DNA of 64,000 bases, from assembly GCF_011317445.1 (NCBI RefSeq), contig NZ_JAAAPL010000006.1, positions 1-64,000 on the forward strand. The letters run 5' to 3'. This DNA is from Chelativorans multitrophicus. Lineage in GTDB: Bacteria; Pseudomonadota; Alphaproteobacteria; Rhizobiales; Rhizobiaceae. Under the pieces are notes generated by a model. The model saw nothing but the letters and a program-made list of their open reading frames with translations, made no database searches and was not told where the DNA came from. This document shows positions 1 through 9,222 of this stretch, in pieces; within the stretch, counting starts at the first letter, position 1; each line of letters starts with the position of its first letter. The position numbers were made by a program, and so were the translations under genes.

Positions 1-2
1 GC

Positions 3-185
3 TACACCACCCTTTCCGCGCCGATGACGGTGGTGCAGGACCCGGCGAGCCTCGACTGCGCCCCCGCCGTGCCGCCGGCCGGCGGAACCGCCGGCTATCG
101 GGGCATCCTGCGCTGGGACTGCACCGGAACCATGCTCCCCGGCGACCAGGGCGAGGTCTCCTTCAAGGTCACCATCGATCAGTGA
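3..185 (+). CDS. C-terminal fragment of a DUF11-like repeat or surface protein
   Basis: The window opens inside a frame that ends with TGA at 183-185; about 60 residues are visible. The fragment is rich in Thr, Pro and Gly, has two Cys (in LDCAP and WDCTG), and ends in a beta-strand-like tail (GEVSFKVTIDQ). This resembles the last repeat of DUF11-type secreted surface proteins, where 'GDQGEVSF' is a typical turn and strand. The family assignment is inference from a short piece; the start and most of the protein lie outside the window. It is co-directional with nothing here and runs toward the opposing peptide-uptake operon. Confidence 0.45.
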   Translation, partial: YTTLSAPMTVVQDPASLDCAPAVPPAGGTAGYRGILRWDCTGTMLPGDQGEVSFKVTIDQ

Positions 186-270
186 CGGGGGCTTGGCGGC
201 GGATGCTACTCAGTCGGGTGTTGGACGGTCCTGTGGAATGAGGCAAGAAGCTCTTCTGCTCAGGATGTCT

Positions 271-1506
271 TCAGCTTTCGAGCCGGTCCTTCAGGACGAC
301 GCCGTCGCGCATGACCAGCGGGATATGCGCGCCATCGTCCTGCAGAAGGGCGATGTCCTCCAGCGGATCACCGTCGACCACGATCAGGTCGGCCAGTGCA
401 TCCGGCGCGATCACGCCGAGGCTGCCGGCATAACCGCAAAGCTCCGCGCCGATCACGGTGGCCGAGCGGATGATCTCCACGGGTGTGAGCACCTTCGCCA
501 GAAGCTCGAATTCCATGCAGTGATATTTCCGCAATTCGCCGAGCAGGTCGGAGCCGAAGGCCATTTTGAGGCCGGCGTCTCGCATGATCTTAAGCGACTT
601 CAGGCCCCCGTTGCGCACCACGTCGATCTTGGAGAACTCCGTCTCGCCGAAGCCGAAGCGCTTGCCTTCCAGATGCAGCGCCTCGTAAGCCACCAGCGTC
701 GGCACGGCGATGCAGCCCTTTTCGGCCGCCATTCGGGCGGTTTCCGGTTCGATCAGGTTGCAGTGCTCCAGCGAGTGAACGCCGAGCTCCACGGCGCGGC
801 GGATTGCGCGATCTGTATAAAGATGGGCCGAGACATAGATGTTCGCGTTCTCGGCCTCCTCCACGATGGCGGCAATCTCCTCGCGCGAGAACTGGATGGA
901 TTCGATGGGGTCGTTGGGAGAAGAGACGCCGCCATTAGCCATGATCTTGATGAAGCGCGCCCCGCCCTTGATCATCTCCCGCGCGGCCAGCCGGCAGGCG
1001 TCGACGCCGTCCACCACATAGCCCATGGAGCCCAGACGGTCCGACATCATGCCCGGCCGGTTGTCCGTTCGCTGCCTGAGGTCCGCATGCCCGCCCGTCG
1101 TGGTGAGCCCTTTCCCGCAGATAATGAGGCGCGGACCCTTTATCAGACCTTCCTCCACGCCGCGCACCAACCCGATATCCGCCCCGCCGAGATCCCGCAG
1201 GGTGGTGAAACCTCGCTGCAGCGCCTCTTCCATGACGCGCGCCGAGCGCAAGGCAGAGAGTGAGGTGGGCGCGATTATGTTGGCCCAAAGGTCCAGCGTT
1301 TCCGCCACCACGTGCACATGGCAGTCGATCAGGCCCGGCATGAGCGTGCGGCCGGCAAGGTCGATGCGCCGCGCGCCCGAGGGCGCATCGAGGCGCTCGC
1401 CCACATTTCTGATGCGGCCTTCTTCCACGAGCACATCAAGGCCGCCCCTCGTCACACCAGCCTCGGGGTCAAGCACCCTGCCATTGGTGAAAAGAAAGCT
1501 GGTCAT
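271..1506 (-). CDS. Metal-dependent amidohydrolase (dipeptidase/imidazolonepropionase-like)
   Basis: A 411-residue amidohydrolase-superfamily enzyme. Visible metal and catalytic positions are the HxH pair H63/H65 in the DCHVHV motif, K187 in FIKIMANGG (the usual carboxylated lysine), H228, H248 and D320 in AFGSD. This is the full set for a binuclear TIM-barrel hydrolase of the kind that cleaves Xaa-Pro or N-acyl amino acids. It is the last gene of the peptide ABC operon, 12 bases after the ATPase upstream, so it probably degrades the imported substrate in the cytoplasm. The exact substrate cannot be read from sequence. Confidence 0.85.
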   Translation of the reverse strand: MTSFLFTNGRVLDPEAGVTRGGLDVLVEEGRIRNVGERLDAPSGARRIDLAGRTLMPGLIDCHVHVVAETLDLWANIIAPTSLSALRSARVMEEALQRGFTTLRDLGGADIGLVRGVEEGLIKGPRLIICGKGLTTTGGHADLRQRTDNRPGMMSDRLGSMGYVVDGVDACRLAAREMIKGGARFIKIMANGGVSSPNDPIESIQFSREEIAAIVEEAENANIYVSAHLYTDRAIRRAVELGVHSLEHCNLIEPETARMAAEKGCIAVPTLVAYEALHLEGKRFGFGETEFSKIDVVRNGGLKSLKIMRDAGLKMAFGSDLLGELRKYHCMEFELLAKVLTPVEIIRSATVIGAELCGYAGSLGVIAPDALADLIVVDGDPLEDIALLQDDGAHIPLVMRDGVVLKDRLES

Positions 1507-1518
1507 CAGAACCTCCGT

Positions 1519-2484
1519 TCAACGATGGTGGCACGCTACCAGCCGCCCATCATCCCTCGGTGTCAATGCCGGGTCGGCGGCTTTACACTCTTCCGTCGCG
1601 AGATGGCAGCGGGGATGAAACGGACAACCCGATGGCTTCTGCGTCGCGCTTGGCACGACATCGCTGCTTGCGCTGAAGACATGGCGCCGGCGAGGGTCGA
1701 GCGACGGCGCCGACTTCATCAGAAGCTCGGTATAGGGATGCGTGGGCCTGGCGAAGAGCGCATCGCGATCCGCAATCTCCACGATCTTGCCCAGATACAT
1801 CACGGCCACGCGGCGAGATATATGCTCCACCACGCCCAGATCATGGGAGATGAAGAGATAGGAAACACCGAGATCGCGCTGTAGATCCGCCAGCAGATTG
1901 AGGATTTGCGCCTGGACCGAGACGTCGAGCGCCGAGACTGGCTCGTCGCAGATGATGATCTCCGGCTTTAAAGCCAGCGCGCGGGCGATCCCGATCCTCT
2001 GCCGCTGGCCGCCGGAGAACTGGTGCGGAAAATTGTCCGCCTGGTCCGGCCTGAGACCCACGCGCTCCATGAGTTCGGCCACGCGCTTTTGCCGCTCGCG
2101 CGCCGTGCCGACGCGGTGGATGTCGAGAGGCGCGCGAATGATATCGCGCACGCGCTGGCGGGGATTGAGCGAGGAAAACGGGTCCTGGAAGACGATCTGC
2201 ACACGACGGCGGAATGCGCGCAGCGCCGACCCGCGCAAGCCCGCGATGCGCTCGCCCGCGAAAGTCACCGTGCCAGCCGTGGCTTTGACAAGCCCCATAA
2301 GCGCCAGTCCGGTGGTCGACTTTCCGCATCCGGATTCGCCGACAAGGCTCAGCGTCTCGCGGCGCTTCAGGCTGAAATCGATACCGTCGACGGCTCGCAC
2401 CGTCCCCACCTGCCGCTGCAGAACGCCCTTGCGAATGGGGAAGTGGACCGTCAGGCCTTCGACTTCAAGAAGGGCGTCAGACAT
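1519..2484 (-). CDS. Peptide ABC transporter ATP-binding protein (DppF/OppF type)
   Basis: A 321-residue nucleotide-binding subunit of a dipeptide/oligopeptide importer. Walker A GESGCGKST is at residues 49-57, the Q-loop at Q100, the signature FSGGQ at 157-161, Walker B IIICDEP at 177-182 and the H-loop at H214. A C-terminal Cys-rich tail (CPFHPRC...C) is typical of the family. The start at 2484 was chosen because a GGGAG Shine-Dalgarno lies 7 bases upstream; an ATG at 2490 is too close to it, and the longer upstream frame has no family similarity. It overlaps the end of the DppD-like gene by 8 bases, implying translational coupling. Confidence 0.93.
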   Translation of the reverse strand: MSDALLEVEGLTVHFPIRKGVLQRQVGTVRAVDGIDFSLKRRETLSLVGESGCGKSTTGLALMGLVKATAGTVTFAGERIAGLRGSALRAFRRRVQIVFQDPFSSLNPRQRVRDIIRAPLDIHRVGTARERQKRVAELMERVGLRPDQADNFPHQFSGGQRQRIGIARALALKPEIIICDEPVSALDVSVQAQILNLLADLQRDLGVSYLFISHDLGVVEHISRRVAVMYLGKIVEIADRDALFARPTHPYTELLMKSAPSLDPRRRHVFSASSDVVPSATQKPSGCPFHPRCHLATEECKAADPALTPRDDGRLVACHHR

Positions 2485-3475
2485 CGTCATGCTCCCAGCA
2501 GGCCGCGAAATGGCCGGGCCGCTTCTCCTCGAAAAGCGGTCGCTCCTCCAGACACCTGGCCGAGGCGCCGGGGCAGCGTGGCGCGAAAGCGCAGCCCTTG
2601 GGGAGGTCCCACATGGGCGGGACCGTGCCGGGGATGTCCGCCAGCCTTTCGGAGGCGCGTCCGCGCGGGATGGCGCCCATGAGTCCCTTCGTATAGGGAT
2701 GAATAGGGTGGTCGAAGAGGTCGTACACAGACGCCTCTTCGACCTTTCGGCCCGCATACATCACGATCACCCGGTCCGCCACCTCGGCAACGACGCCAAG
2801 GTCATGGGTGATCAGGATTTGCGCCGAGCCGAGACGCTTTTGCAGGTCAGCTATCAAGCCGAGAATCTGTGCCTGGATTGTCACGTCGAGCGCGGTCGTG
2901 GGCTCGTCCGCGACGATGATCTTTGGATCGCAGGCGAGCGCGAGCGCGATCATCGCGCGCTGTCGCATGCCGCCGGAAAGCTCGTGCGGATATTGCCGGG
3001 CGCGCCTCTCGGGGTCTGGCATCTGCACGAGCTTCAATGTTTCGACTGCCTGCGCCATCGCGGCCGATGCGCTTACCTTTCGGTGCTGGCGCACAGCTTC
3101 GGCGATCTGGAGCCCGATCGTCATCACGGGGTTGAGGGCGGTCAGCGGCTCCTGGAAGATCATGGCAATCTCCTCGCCGCGCAGATCCTCCACCTCATGG
3201 GCGCCGAGCTTGAGGACGTCTCGGCCGTTGATTTCCACGCGGCCGCCTGCGATCTCCGCCGCCTCCGGCAGGAGGCGGAGGAGGGCGAGCGCGGTCATCG
3301 ACTTGCCGCAGCCGGATTCCCCCACGATGCAGAGCGTTTCGCCCGCCGCCACGGCCAGGCTCATATCCGCGACGACAGAGAACGATCCGTGCTCACCGCG
3401 AATACGGATCTCCAGGTCCTCCACCGCAAGGACCGGCTTTTTATCCGCAAGCATGGTGGCGGGCGTCGTCATCAT
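2477..3475 (-). CDS. Peptide ABC transporter ATP-binding protein (DppD/OppD type)
   Basis: A 332-residue ATPase partner of the DppF-like protein. Walker A GESGCGKS is at residues 52-59, followed by the ELSGGMRQR signature, the VADEPTTALD Walker B/D-loop and the ITHDLGVV H-loop. The C-terminal oligopeptide-transporter domain carries CAFAPRC and later Cys residues, as in the iron-sulphur-like motif of the family. It lies between the desuccinylase-like gene and dppF in one minus-strand operon. DppD and DppF normally form a heterodimer beneath the two permeases. Confidence 0.93.
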   Translation of the reverse strand: MMTTPATMLADKKPVLAVEDLEIRIRGEHGSFSVVADMSLAVAAGETLCIVGESGCGKSMTALALLRLLPEAAEIAGGRVEINGRDVLKLGAHEVEDLRGEEIAMIFQEPLTALNPVMTIGLQIAEAVRQHRKVSASAAMAQAVETLKLVQMPDPERRARQYPHELSGGMRQRAMIALALACDPKIIVADEPTTALDVTIQAQILGLIADLQKRLGSAQILITHDLGVVAEVADRVIVMYAGRKVEEASVYDLFDHPIHPYTKGLMGAIPRGRASERLADIPGTVPPMWDLPKGCAFAPRCPGASARCLEERPLFEEKRPGHFAACWEHDDV

Positions 3476-3490
3476 CGCCTTTCCGAACGC

Positions 3491-4435
3491 TCAGTCCGTC
3501 GCTCGCGCGAGATTGCCCACCATGAAGCCGTAATCGCCGCTCTCCACGAGGTTTCGTGACAGGTGCGACAGGATCATGATGCCACGCTCGAACGGATTGG
3601 GGATCTCTTCCAGCGTCTCGAAGGTGTAGGGGCTCACCACCCGGCCGAGAAGCTGGCCCTTCCCGATCGCCTCGCCAAGCGGCGGGCAGAGCGGTTCCAG
3701 CCAGCCTCCCTGTGTCGGCCGGATGCCGGCGATCTCGTCCACCACCACCTGTTTCGGCGCGGGCTTCACATCGCCGGGGATCGCGCCGAGATGGCGGAGC
3801 ATGTTGAGCACGCCGTTCACCGTGCGCTCTACGTAAGGGGTCTGGTCGACGATGCCGCCGCCGAGCTCGACCACCACGGCCGGAATGTTCCGCTTGTCGA
3901 TTGTCACGGCTTTTGTCGTGCCGGTAAACACGGTTCCGTCCTTGTCGGGCGCCGGGCGGTACAGGATCTTGGAGCCGAAGGCGCGCGACAGCGCTTCGTC
4001 GTTCCAGATATAGACATAGTCGACCGTGGGCCGATCCGTACCCGCATGGAGATCGATATGAACATCGATCTTCTCCAGGAATTCCGAGGTGATAGCGGCA
4101 GCAAGCTGCTGGGTATAGTTGCCGTTGCGGTTGCCGGGGAACTCGCGGTTGAGGTTCAGCTCATCTATCGGCGTGAAACGGTGATTGACCGCCATGGCCC
4201 GCGCATTGGCCACCGGCAACATTAGGATACGGCCCTTCAGCGGCATGTCCTTGATGGCTCGGTAGATATCGAGCATCGCCTGCGCGCCAGTGTTCTCGTT
4301 GCCGTGGATCGCCGCCGAAAGGCCGATTGTCGGCCCGTCCGTTTCGCCTATGAGCTCGTGCATGACGAGCACTGCGTCGGAGCCGTCCGCGTGGGTCGTG
4401 AATCTTGGCCGCAGGATCCTTGTCGATTTGACCAT
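3491..4435 (-). CDS. Succinylglutamate desuccinylase/aspartoacylase-family metallohydrolase
   Basis: A 314-residue zinc hydrolase of the AstE/AspA family, related to M14 carboxypeptidases. Zinc ligands appear as H44 and E47 in IHGNE and H130 in DLHAG; the NLNREFPG substrate-binding motif is at 94-101 and a VVELGG segment probably carries the catalytic Glu. The start at 4435 follows an AGGAAG ribosome site; the longer frame upstream has no family similarity and overlaps dppC. Its position inside the transporter operon suggests it removes an acyl group or terminal residue from the imported compound. The substrate is unknown. Confidence 0.88.
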   Translation of the reverse strand: MVKSTRILRPRFTTHADGSDAVLVMHELIGETDGPTIGLSAAIHGNENTGAQAMLDIYRAIKDMPLKGRILMLPVANARAMAVNHRFTPIDELNLNREFPGNRNGNYTQQLAAAITSEFLEKIDVHIDLHAGTDRPTVDYVYIWNDEALSRAFGSKILYRPAPDKDGTVFTGTTKAVTIDKRNIPAVVVELGGGIVDQTPYVERTVNGVLNMLRHLGAIPGDVKPAPKQVVVDEIAGIRPTQGGWLEPLCPPLGEAIGKGQLLGRVVSPYTFETLEEIPNPFERGIMILSHLSRNLVESGDYGFMVGNLARATD

Positions 4436-4467
4436 CTTTGCTTCCTCGTAAAATGGATGGTTGAAAT

Positions 4468-5319
4468 TCAGGCTTTTCGCCGCTCGCCTCGGCCGCGCGA
4501 AAGCTGGCGCGGATCCAGCAGGTCGCGCAGGCCGTCGCCCAGCAGGTTGAAACCCAGAACGGTGATCATGATCGCTGCGCCCGAGACGATGGCGAGCCAC
4601 GGTTCGTCACGCATGAAGCGCGTGCCGTAGGAGAGCGTCCATCCCCAGGTCGGCGCCGGCGGCGGCAAGCCGAAGCCGAGGAAGGAAAGGGCAGACTCCG
4701 CGATAATAGCAGTCCCCAGCCCGAGCGAGGCGAGCACGATGATCGGCCCGAGCGCGTTGGGCAGGATCTCGCGGAAGATGATGCGTAGGGGACCGGCCCC
4801 CAACGCCCGTGCCGCCTGCACATAGTTTTGCTCGCGGAGCACGAGGGTCGCGCCCCTCACAACCCTGGCATACTCAGTCCAGAAGACGACGATCAGCGCC
4901 AGCGAGACATTCACAATTCCAGGCCCCAGCACGGCGACAATCGCAAGCGCCAGGATGATCGCCGGGAAGCCGAGAAAGATGTCCGTGATACGCCCTAGCA
5001 CCAGATCCACCCAGCCGCCGAAATAGCCGGAAACGAGCCCCACCACCGTTCCGATAAGGGCTGCTCCGCCGACCGAGATCAAAGCGATCATCAGCGAGAT
5101 GCGTGCGCCGAAAACCATCCGGCTCCAGAGATCGCGGCCGAAATTGTCGGTACCCAGGAGGTGTTCCAGACTCGGCCCGGCAAACCGGTTGCGCATGTCC
5201 ATCTGCTCCACCCCGTAAGGGGCGACATGGGGCGCAAGCACGGCGCAGCCGACGATGAAGAGCGTTATCGCGGCGCCGATGACGAAAGACGGATTTCGAA
5301 GCGGCTTCGGCATTCGCAT
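4468..5319 (-). CDS. Peptide ABC transporter permease (DppC type)
   Basis: A 283-residue inner-membrane permease with about six hydrophobic spans, an N-terminal helix (FVIGAAITLFIVGCAV) and the cytoplasmic coupling loop ARALGAGPLRIIFREILPN that docks on the ATPases. The 'GTDNFGRDLWSR' periplasmic segment is typical of DppC/OppC. It starts one base after the dppB stop triplet, so the two permeases are translated together. The C-terminus ends in a basic tail. Confidence 0.93.
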   Translation of the reverse strand: MRMPKPLRNPSFVIGAAITLFIVGCAVLAPHVAPYGVEQMDMRNRFAGPSLEHLLGTDNFGRDLWSRMVFGARISLMIALISVGGAALIGTVVGLVSGYFGGWVDLVLGRITDIFLGFPAIILALAIVAVLGPGIVNVSLALIVVFWTEYARVVRGATLVLREQNYVQAARALGAGPLRIIFREILPNALGPIIVLASLGLGTAIIAESALSFLGFGLPPPAPTWGWTLSYGTRFMRDEPWLAIVSGAAIMITVLGFNLLGDGLRDLLDPRQLSRGRGERRKA

Positions 5320-5320
5320 G

Positions 5321-6301
5321 TCAGCCGAGCCTCACACGCGGGTCGACGGCCGCATAGAGCAGGTCGACGAGCAGGTTCACGAGCGCGAAGATCAGCGCAA
5401 AGGTGAGCACGATGCCCTGGATCAGCGGCAGGTCGCGCTGCGAGATGGCGGTGATCGTGAGTTGCCCGAGTCCCGGCCAGGCAAAGATCGATTCCGTCAG
5501 CACGGCGCCGCCTAAAAGCATCCCGAAACGCAGGCCGATAACGGAAAGAACCGGCAGAAGCGCGTTGCGCAGCACATGGCGAATGATCACACGCGGCCGC
5601 CGCAATCCCTTGGCATAGGCGGTGCGTACGAAATCCTCGCGCAGCATCTCCAGCATGGATGTGCGGGTGAGCCGTGAGATGATGGCTGCAGGGGTCGCTG
5701 AAAGCGCAAGCGCCGGCAAAAGGAGGTGGCTTAGCGATTCAATCAGAGCCTGCGGCCTGCCGGTGATGGCTGCCCAGAAAGCTTCGGGCAGAGGCATTCC
5801 GCGCCCGATCGCGGGAAGCCAGCCGAGCTGCACGGCGAAGGCGAGCATCAACAGGAGGCTCAGCCAGTAGACCGGCATGGAGACCCCGAGCTGGGCGAAG
5901 ATCATGGTGATCGTGTCGATGATCGAGCCTTGCCGCATGGCCGAGACCACGCCCATGGCGAGCCCCAGCACCGTGGCGATCACAAGGGCAGCGATCGCAA
6001 GTTCTATGGTGGCACCGAGGCGGCCGAGGATGATCGTTGCGACCGGCTGGTTCTGAAAGATCGATGTGCCGAGGTCGCCGGAAAGAAGGCTGGCGAAATA
6101 ATCCCAAAGCCGCACATACCAAGGATCGTTGAGGCCGAGCGAATCCCGCAGCCGCTCTATCGCTTCGGGCGAAGCCTCCTGCCCGAGAAGGACCGAGGCC
6201 GGATCCCCGGGGATGATCAGGAGCAGCCCGAAAGTCACGACGACCATTCCCATGGCCATGGGAATGAAAAGCAACAGGCGTCGTATGAGATAGGCGATCA
6301 C
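5321..6301 (-). CDS. Peptide ABC transporter permease (DppB type)
   Basis: A 326-residue membrane permease. The N-terminus (MIAYLIRRLLLFIPMAMGM) and the following LLLIIPGDPA segment are characteristic of DppB/OppB. The ATPase-contact loop is YAKGLRRPRVIIRHVLRN and the protein ends in VDPRVRLG, the usual DppB terminus. It follows the binding-protein gene by about 100 bases and is immediately followed by dppC. Confidence 0.94.
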   Translation of the reverse strand: MIAYLIRRLLLFIPMAMGMVVVTFGLLLIIPGDPASVLLGQEASPEAIERLRDSLGLNDPWYVRLWDYFASLLSGDLGTSIFQNQPVATIILGRLGATIELAIAALVIATVLGLAMGVVSAMRQGSIIDTITMIFAQLGVSMPVYWLSLLLMLAFAVQLGWLPAIGRGMPLPEAFWAAITGRPQALIESLSHLLLPALALSATPAAIISRLTRTSMLEMLREDFVRTAYAKGLRRPRVIIRHVLRNALLPVLSVIGLRFGMLLGGAVLTESIFAWPGLGQLTITAISQRDLPLIQGIVLTFALIFALVNLLVDLLYAAVDPRVRLG

Positions 6302-6398
6302 GGCGTCGGGTCTTGTCTGTGTCTGCGAGAGTTTTCCTGGTGGGAATCAGGTCCGGGCGGACTGCCGGCCGCAGGATGGGAGCGGCCGGCACCCGGCA

Positions 6399-7925
6399 TC
6401 AATTTTCCATCCCGATAAGCCCGCGGAGATAGCCGCGCGGCGTCGCTGTCACCTCGGTCGGAAGCTCCTTGTCGTAGAAGAGCTGGTAACCCTGATACGA
6501 CACGATGAAGTAGGGAAGCTCTTCGGCGAGGATTTTCGCCGCTTCCTGGTAGGCTGCCGCGCGCTCCTGCTGATCGAGCGAGGAGCGGCCCTTTTGCAGG
6601 AGCTCATCGACCTTCGGATTGGAGTAGCCGCCCCAATTGGTGGAGCCGCCGGTCGTAAGCTGAGAGAAGAGCAGCCTGTCGGGGTCGACGATGTTCAGCC
6701 ATCCCAGCAGGGCGATCTGGTGCTGGGATTTCTGCACATAGTTTGTCGAAAAGCTCGGCCAGTCCGTGATCTGCGTTTTGGCATCCACGCCGGCCTGGCT
6801 GAACATGGTCTGCAGAAACTCGATCGTCTGAACGCGGTTCGGGTCCTCGCTATGCGTGGCGAGGGTGACCGTCAGTTTGTTGCCATCCTTGTCCAGGATG
6901 CCGTCGCCGTTGCTGTCGGTCCAGCCGAGCTCATTGAAAAGGGCCACGGCGCCTTCGATATTGAAGGTCGGCTGCTTGATATCGGGCGAATAGGCCCAAG
7001 AAGAGGGCAGGAGCACGGACGATGCAACCTTGTCCACGTCCTGATAGATGTCGCTGACGATCGTCTGCTGGTCCACCAGCATGGAGAAGGCCTGCCGCAT
7101 CTTCGGGTCCGAAAGCAGCGGGTCCTTGGTGTTGAAATTGATGTAGGTGACACCGAGGCCCGGCATGATCGCATTGCCGAAGCGATCGTCCCCGGCAAGA
7201 CGCGATATGTCCTGTGGCGAGAGCGGCGATTGGATCACGTCGAGATCTCCCGCCTCGAAGGCCTGCGCGCGGGCAGAGTTGTCCGGGATGATCTTAAGCG
7301 TGACTTTCTCGATTTGCGGAGCGCCACCCCAATATTCGGGGTTTGCCTCGAGCGCGATTTCCGCACCGCGGTTCCAGGATGTAAGCTTCATCGGGCCCGC
7401 GCCCACCGGCTGGGTGGCGATATCATGGCCGCCTTCCGCCAGTTCCTGCGGCACGATTCCAAGGTCGAGATAGGAAAGCAGCGGCGCATAAGGCGCGTCG
7501 AGGCTGAATTTCACCGTCAGGTCGTCGACCTTCTCCACCGATTGGATGGGTGTGTAGAGGGTGCGCATCGGCGCGTTGAAATCGGGATTGAGCAGCGTCG
7601 TGTAAGTATAGACCACGTCGTCGGCGGTAAGCGGCGTGCCGTCGGAGAATTTAAGCCCGTCGCGCAATTTGAAGATGAAGGTTTGCGGGTCCGGCGTCTC
7701 CCAGCTTTCGGCAAGGTCGGGAACGACTTCGAGCTGCGGAGTGATGTGGACCAGGCCGGAATATATGAGGTCGGCGACACGATAAGCCGTCGTGTCCCGC
7801 GTCAGGCGCGAGTCGAGAGTGCCCGCGTCGACATCGGTGCCGACCACGATGGTCTCCTGGGCGAAGGCAGGCCCGATCGCCAGGGCAAACAAAAGTGCGG
7901 TTGTGGAGAGCAGCAGTTTTTTCAT
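6399..7925 (-). CDS. Peptide ABC transporter substrate-binding protein (SBP family 5)
   Basis: A 508-residue periplasmic binding protein. The first 22 residues form a signal peptide (KK, then a Leu/Ala-rich core ending in AFA). The mature chain has the family-5 segments LAESWETPDPQTFIFKLRDG and PVGAGPMKL, and a C-terminal YQEAAKILAEELPY region. It is the first transporter gene after the regulator and sets the specificity of the importer. The two hydrolases in the same operon make a peptide or N-acyl amino acid more likely than nickel, but this is inference. Confidence 0.93.
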   Translation of the reverse strand: MKKLLLSTTALLFALAIGPAFAQETIVVGTDVDAGTLDSRLTRDTTAYRVADLIYSGLVHITPQLEVVPDLAESWETPDPQTFIFKLRDGLKFSDGTPLTADDVVYTYTTLLNPDFNAPMRTLYTPIQSVEKVDDLTVKFSLDAPYAPLLSYLDLGIVPQELAEGGHDIATQPVGAGPMKLTSWNRGAEIALEANPEYWGGAPQIEKVTLKIIPDNSARAQAFEAGDLDVIQSPLSPQDISRLAGDDRFGNAIMPGLGVTYINFNTKDPLLSDPKMRQAFSMLVDQQTIVSDIYQDVDKVASSVLLPSSWAYSPDIKQPTFNIEGAVALFNELGWTDSNGDGILDKDGNKLTVTLATHSEDPNRVQTIEFLQTMFSQAGVDAKTQITDWPSFSTNYVQKSQHQIALLGWLNIVDPDRLLFSQLTTGGSTNWGGYSNPKVDELLQKGRSSLDQQERAAAYQEAAKILAEELPYFIVSYQGYQLFYDKELPTEVTATPRGYLRGLIGMEN

Positions 7926-7930
7926 CGTTA

Positions 7931-9001
7931 TTACCCTCTGGACAGAAGCGCCGGTTCGCGGCGGTTCCTGCGGCGGTGCATTTCTGAAGGTTCTGAAGCC
8001 CCGTTTTTTCCAGCGTCCGCGCTGGCGATCTTGGCGCGCCGCAGTTGCGCCAAATAGGGCACCAGCAGATTTTCCAGCGCATCGGGATCAGGCGCATGGC
8101 GAAATTCGAAACAGGGAATACCCGGGCGTGCGAGCCGCCGCACATCATCGGCCCCCGTCGCATAGATCACGGCATCGCAGCGATTCAGAAGCTCGGGGAG
8201 GTCCGGCGCGGCAGCCCAAGCCACGGTAACGTCCGACACGTGCGGCGCAAATTCGCGTACGCTGGGCTTCATGATCGCGATGTAATCTTTGAAATAGGTA
8301 ATTGCGGCGACACGCGCCCGCGGAGGAAGCCCTGCCAACGCCTGGCGGGTATGCGTGGAAGGAATGAAGCGGATCGCCAGGATGTTGGCTTCTGGCACGA
8401 TCTTGCGTAACTCCACCTCCCGGTGCACGAATGTGAGGACGACATCCGCGCGGCGCACCGCCGCTTGCGCCTCGGCCGAGACCGTGAGTTGATCGAGCGT
8501 GACCAGATGGATCTGGTCTCCCGGTTCAAGTACCGGGCGTATTTCGGCGACATAGTCGCGCGTGGCAGCCTCGAAAATGCCCACGAACATGATCGTGAGG
8601 CCGCCGCGCGGTTTTCTCAGTTGCGCCTGAGCGGTGATCATGGTGGCGAGGACGGAAGGGGATATTCCCAACCGGTCGGCCTTGTCCAAAACCTTGCCGA
8701 TTTCCTCGCGCAGATTGGCCATCGCGGCCTCATCGCCCAGCTTCTTGTGCGGATCACGCGCCGAATAGGCGCCTTTTCCGCGCCTCATCTCGATCAAGCC
8801 GGCATCGCGCAGTTGCTGGTACACCTGGCTGACCGTCATCGGGGCAATACCCAGCTCGGCCGCAAGCTGGCGCACCGACTGCAGTTTGGTGCCGTAGGGT
8901 ATGTCGGAATGGGAGAGATAGTAGCTCAGCAACCCATAAAGCTGCGTACCCACAGGTACGGGCAGAGACTTGTCTATGGTTGAAGCGTCTACCGGGAACA
9001 T
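7931..9001 (-). CDS. GntR-family regulator with a periplasmic-binding-like sensor domain
   Basis: A 356-residue regulator. Residues about 15-85 form a GntR winged helix (PYGTKLQSVRQLAAELGI, then PMTVSQVYQQLRDAGLIEMRRGKG). The rest is not a standard FCD, UTRA or aminotransferase effector domain; alternating strand/helix segments such as LTIMFVGIFEAA, DQIHLVTLDQL and CDAVIYATGADD suggest a periplasmic-binding-protein-like fold. It precedes the binding-protein gene by 5 bases in the same direction, so it is cotranscribed with the uptake genes and probably autoregulates the operon from the 9002-9222 interval. Confidence 0.88.
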   Translation of the reverse strand: MFPVDASTIDKSLPVPVGTQLYGLLSYYLSHSDIPYGTKLQSVRQLAAELGIAPMTVSQVYQQLRDAGLIEMRRGKGAYSARDPHKKLGDEAAMANLREEIGKVLDKADRLGISPSVLATMITAQAQLRKPRGGLTIMFVGIFEAATRDYVAEIRPVLEPGDQIHLVTLDQLTVSAEAQAAVRRADVVLTFVHREVELRKIVPEANILAIRFIPSTHTRQALAGLPPRARVAAITYFKDYIAIMKPSVREFAPHVSDVTVAWAAAPDLPELLNRCDAVIYATGADDVRRLARPGIPCFEFRHAPDPDALENLLVPYLAQLRRAKIASADAGKNGASEPSEMHRRRNRREPALLSRG

Positions 9002-9222
9002 GTGTTCTAATCCCTTGGTACACTAGACCGTATCACGTTTTTTGGTCAGTGCAACGGATCAGGAATATTTTTATATCAGGAAGAAAACGATATAATATCA
9101 AATATTTATCGGTATTGTTCCGGCGCATTTAGCAAAAAGGCTAATGTGGAGCGTTGCCGCCGGCCGCCAGCTTCTGCAATAAATGTGCGGGCGAAGCAGG
9201 TCAGTTTGGAAAAGGTGTATTG
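9002..9222. promoter_or_regulatory. AT-rich divergent control region between GntR operon and aldo/keto reductase
   Basis: This 221-base interval is clearly more AT-rich than its surroundings and must carry both divergent promoters. Just above the GntR start, GGTCTAGTGTACC (minus strand, near 9018-9030) has GGT/ACC ends and could be a GntR half-palindrome. TATATC (9072-9077) and GATATA (9089-9094) form a second inverted pair. I could not assign -35/-10 boxes with confidence. Confidence 0.4.

Noticed and set aside
1898..3559. A 553-codon plus-strand frame across the DppD/DppF genes
   Set aside because: It is antisense to two ATPase genes with intact Walker motifs and has no recognisable domain.
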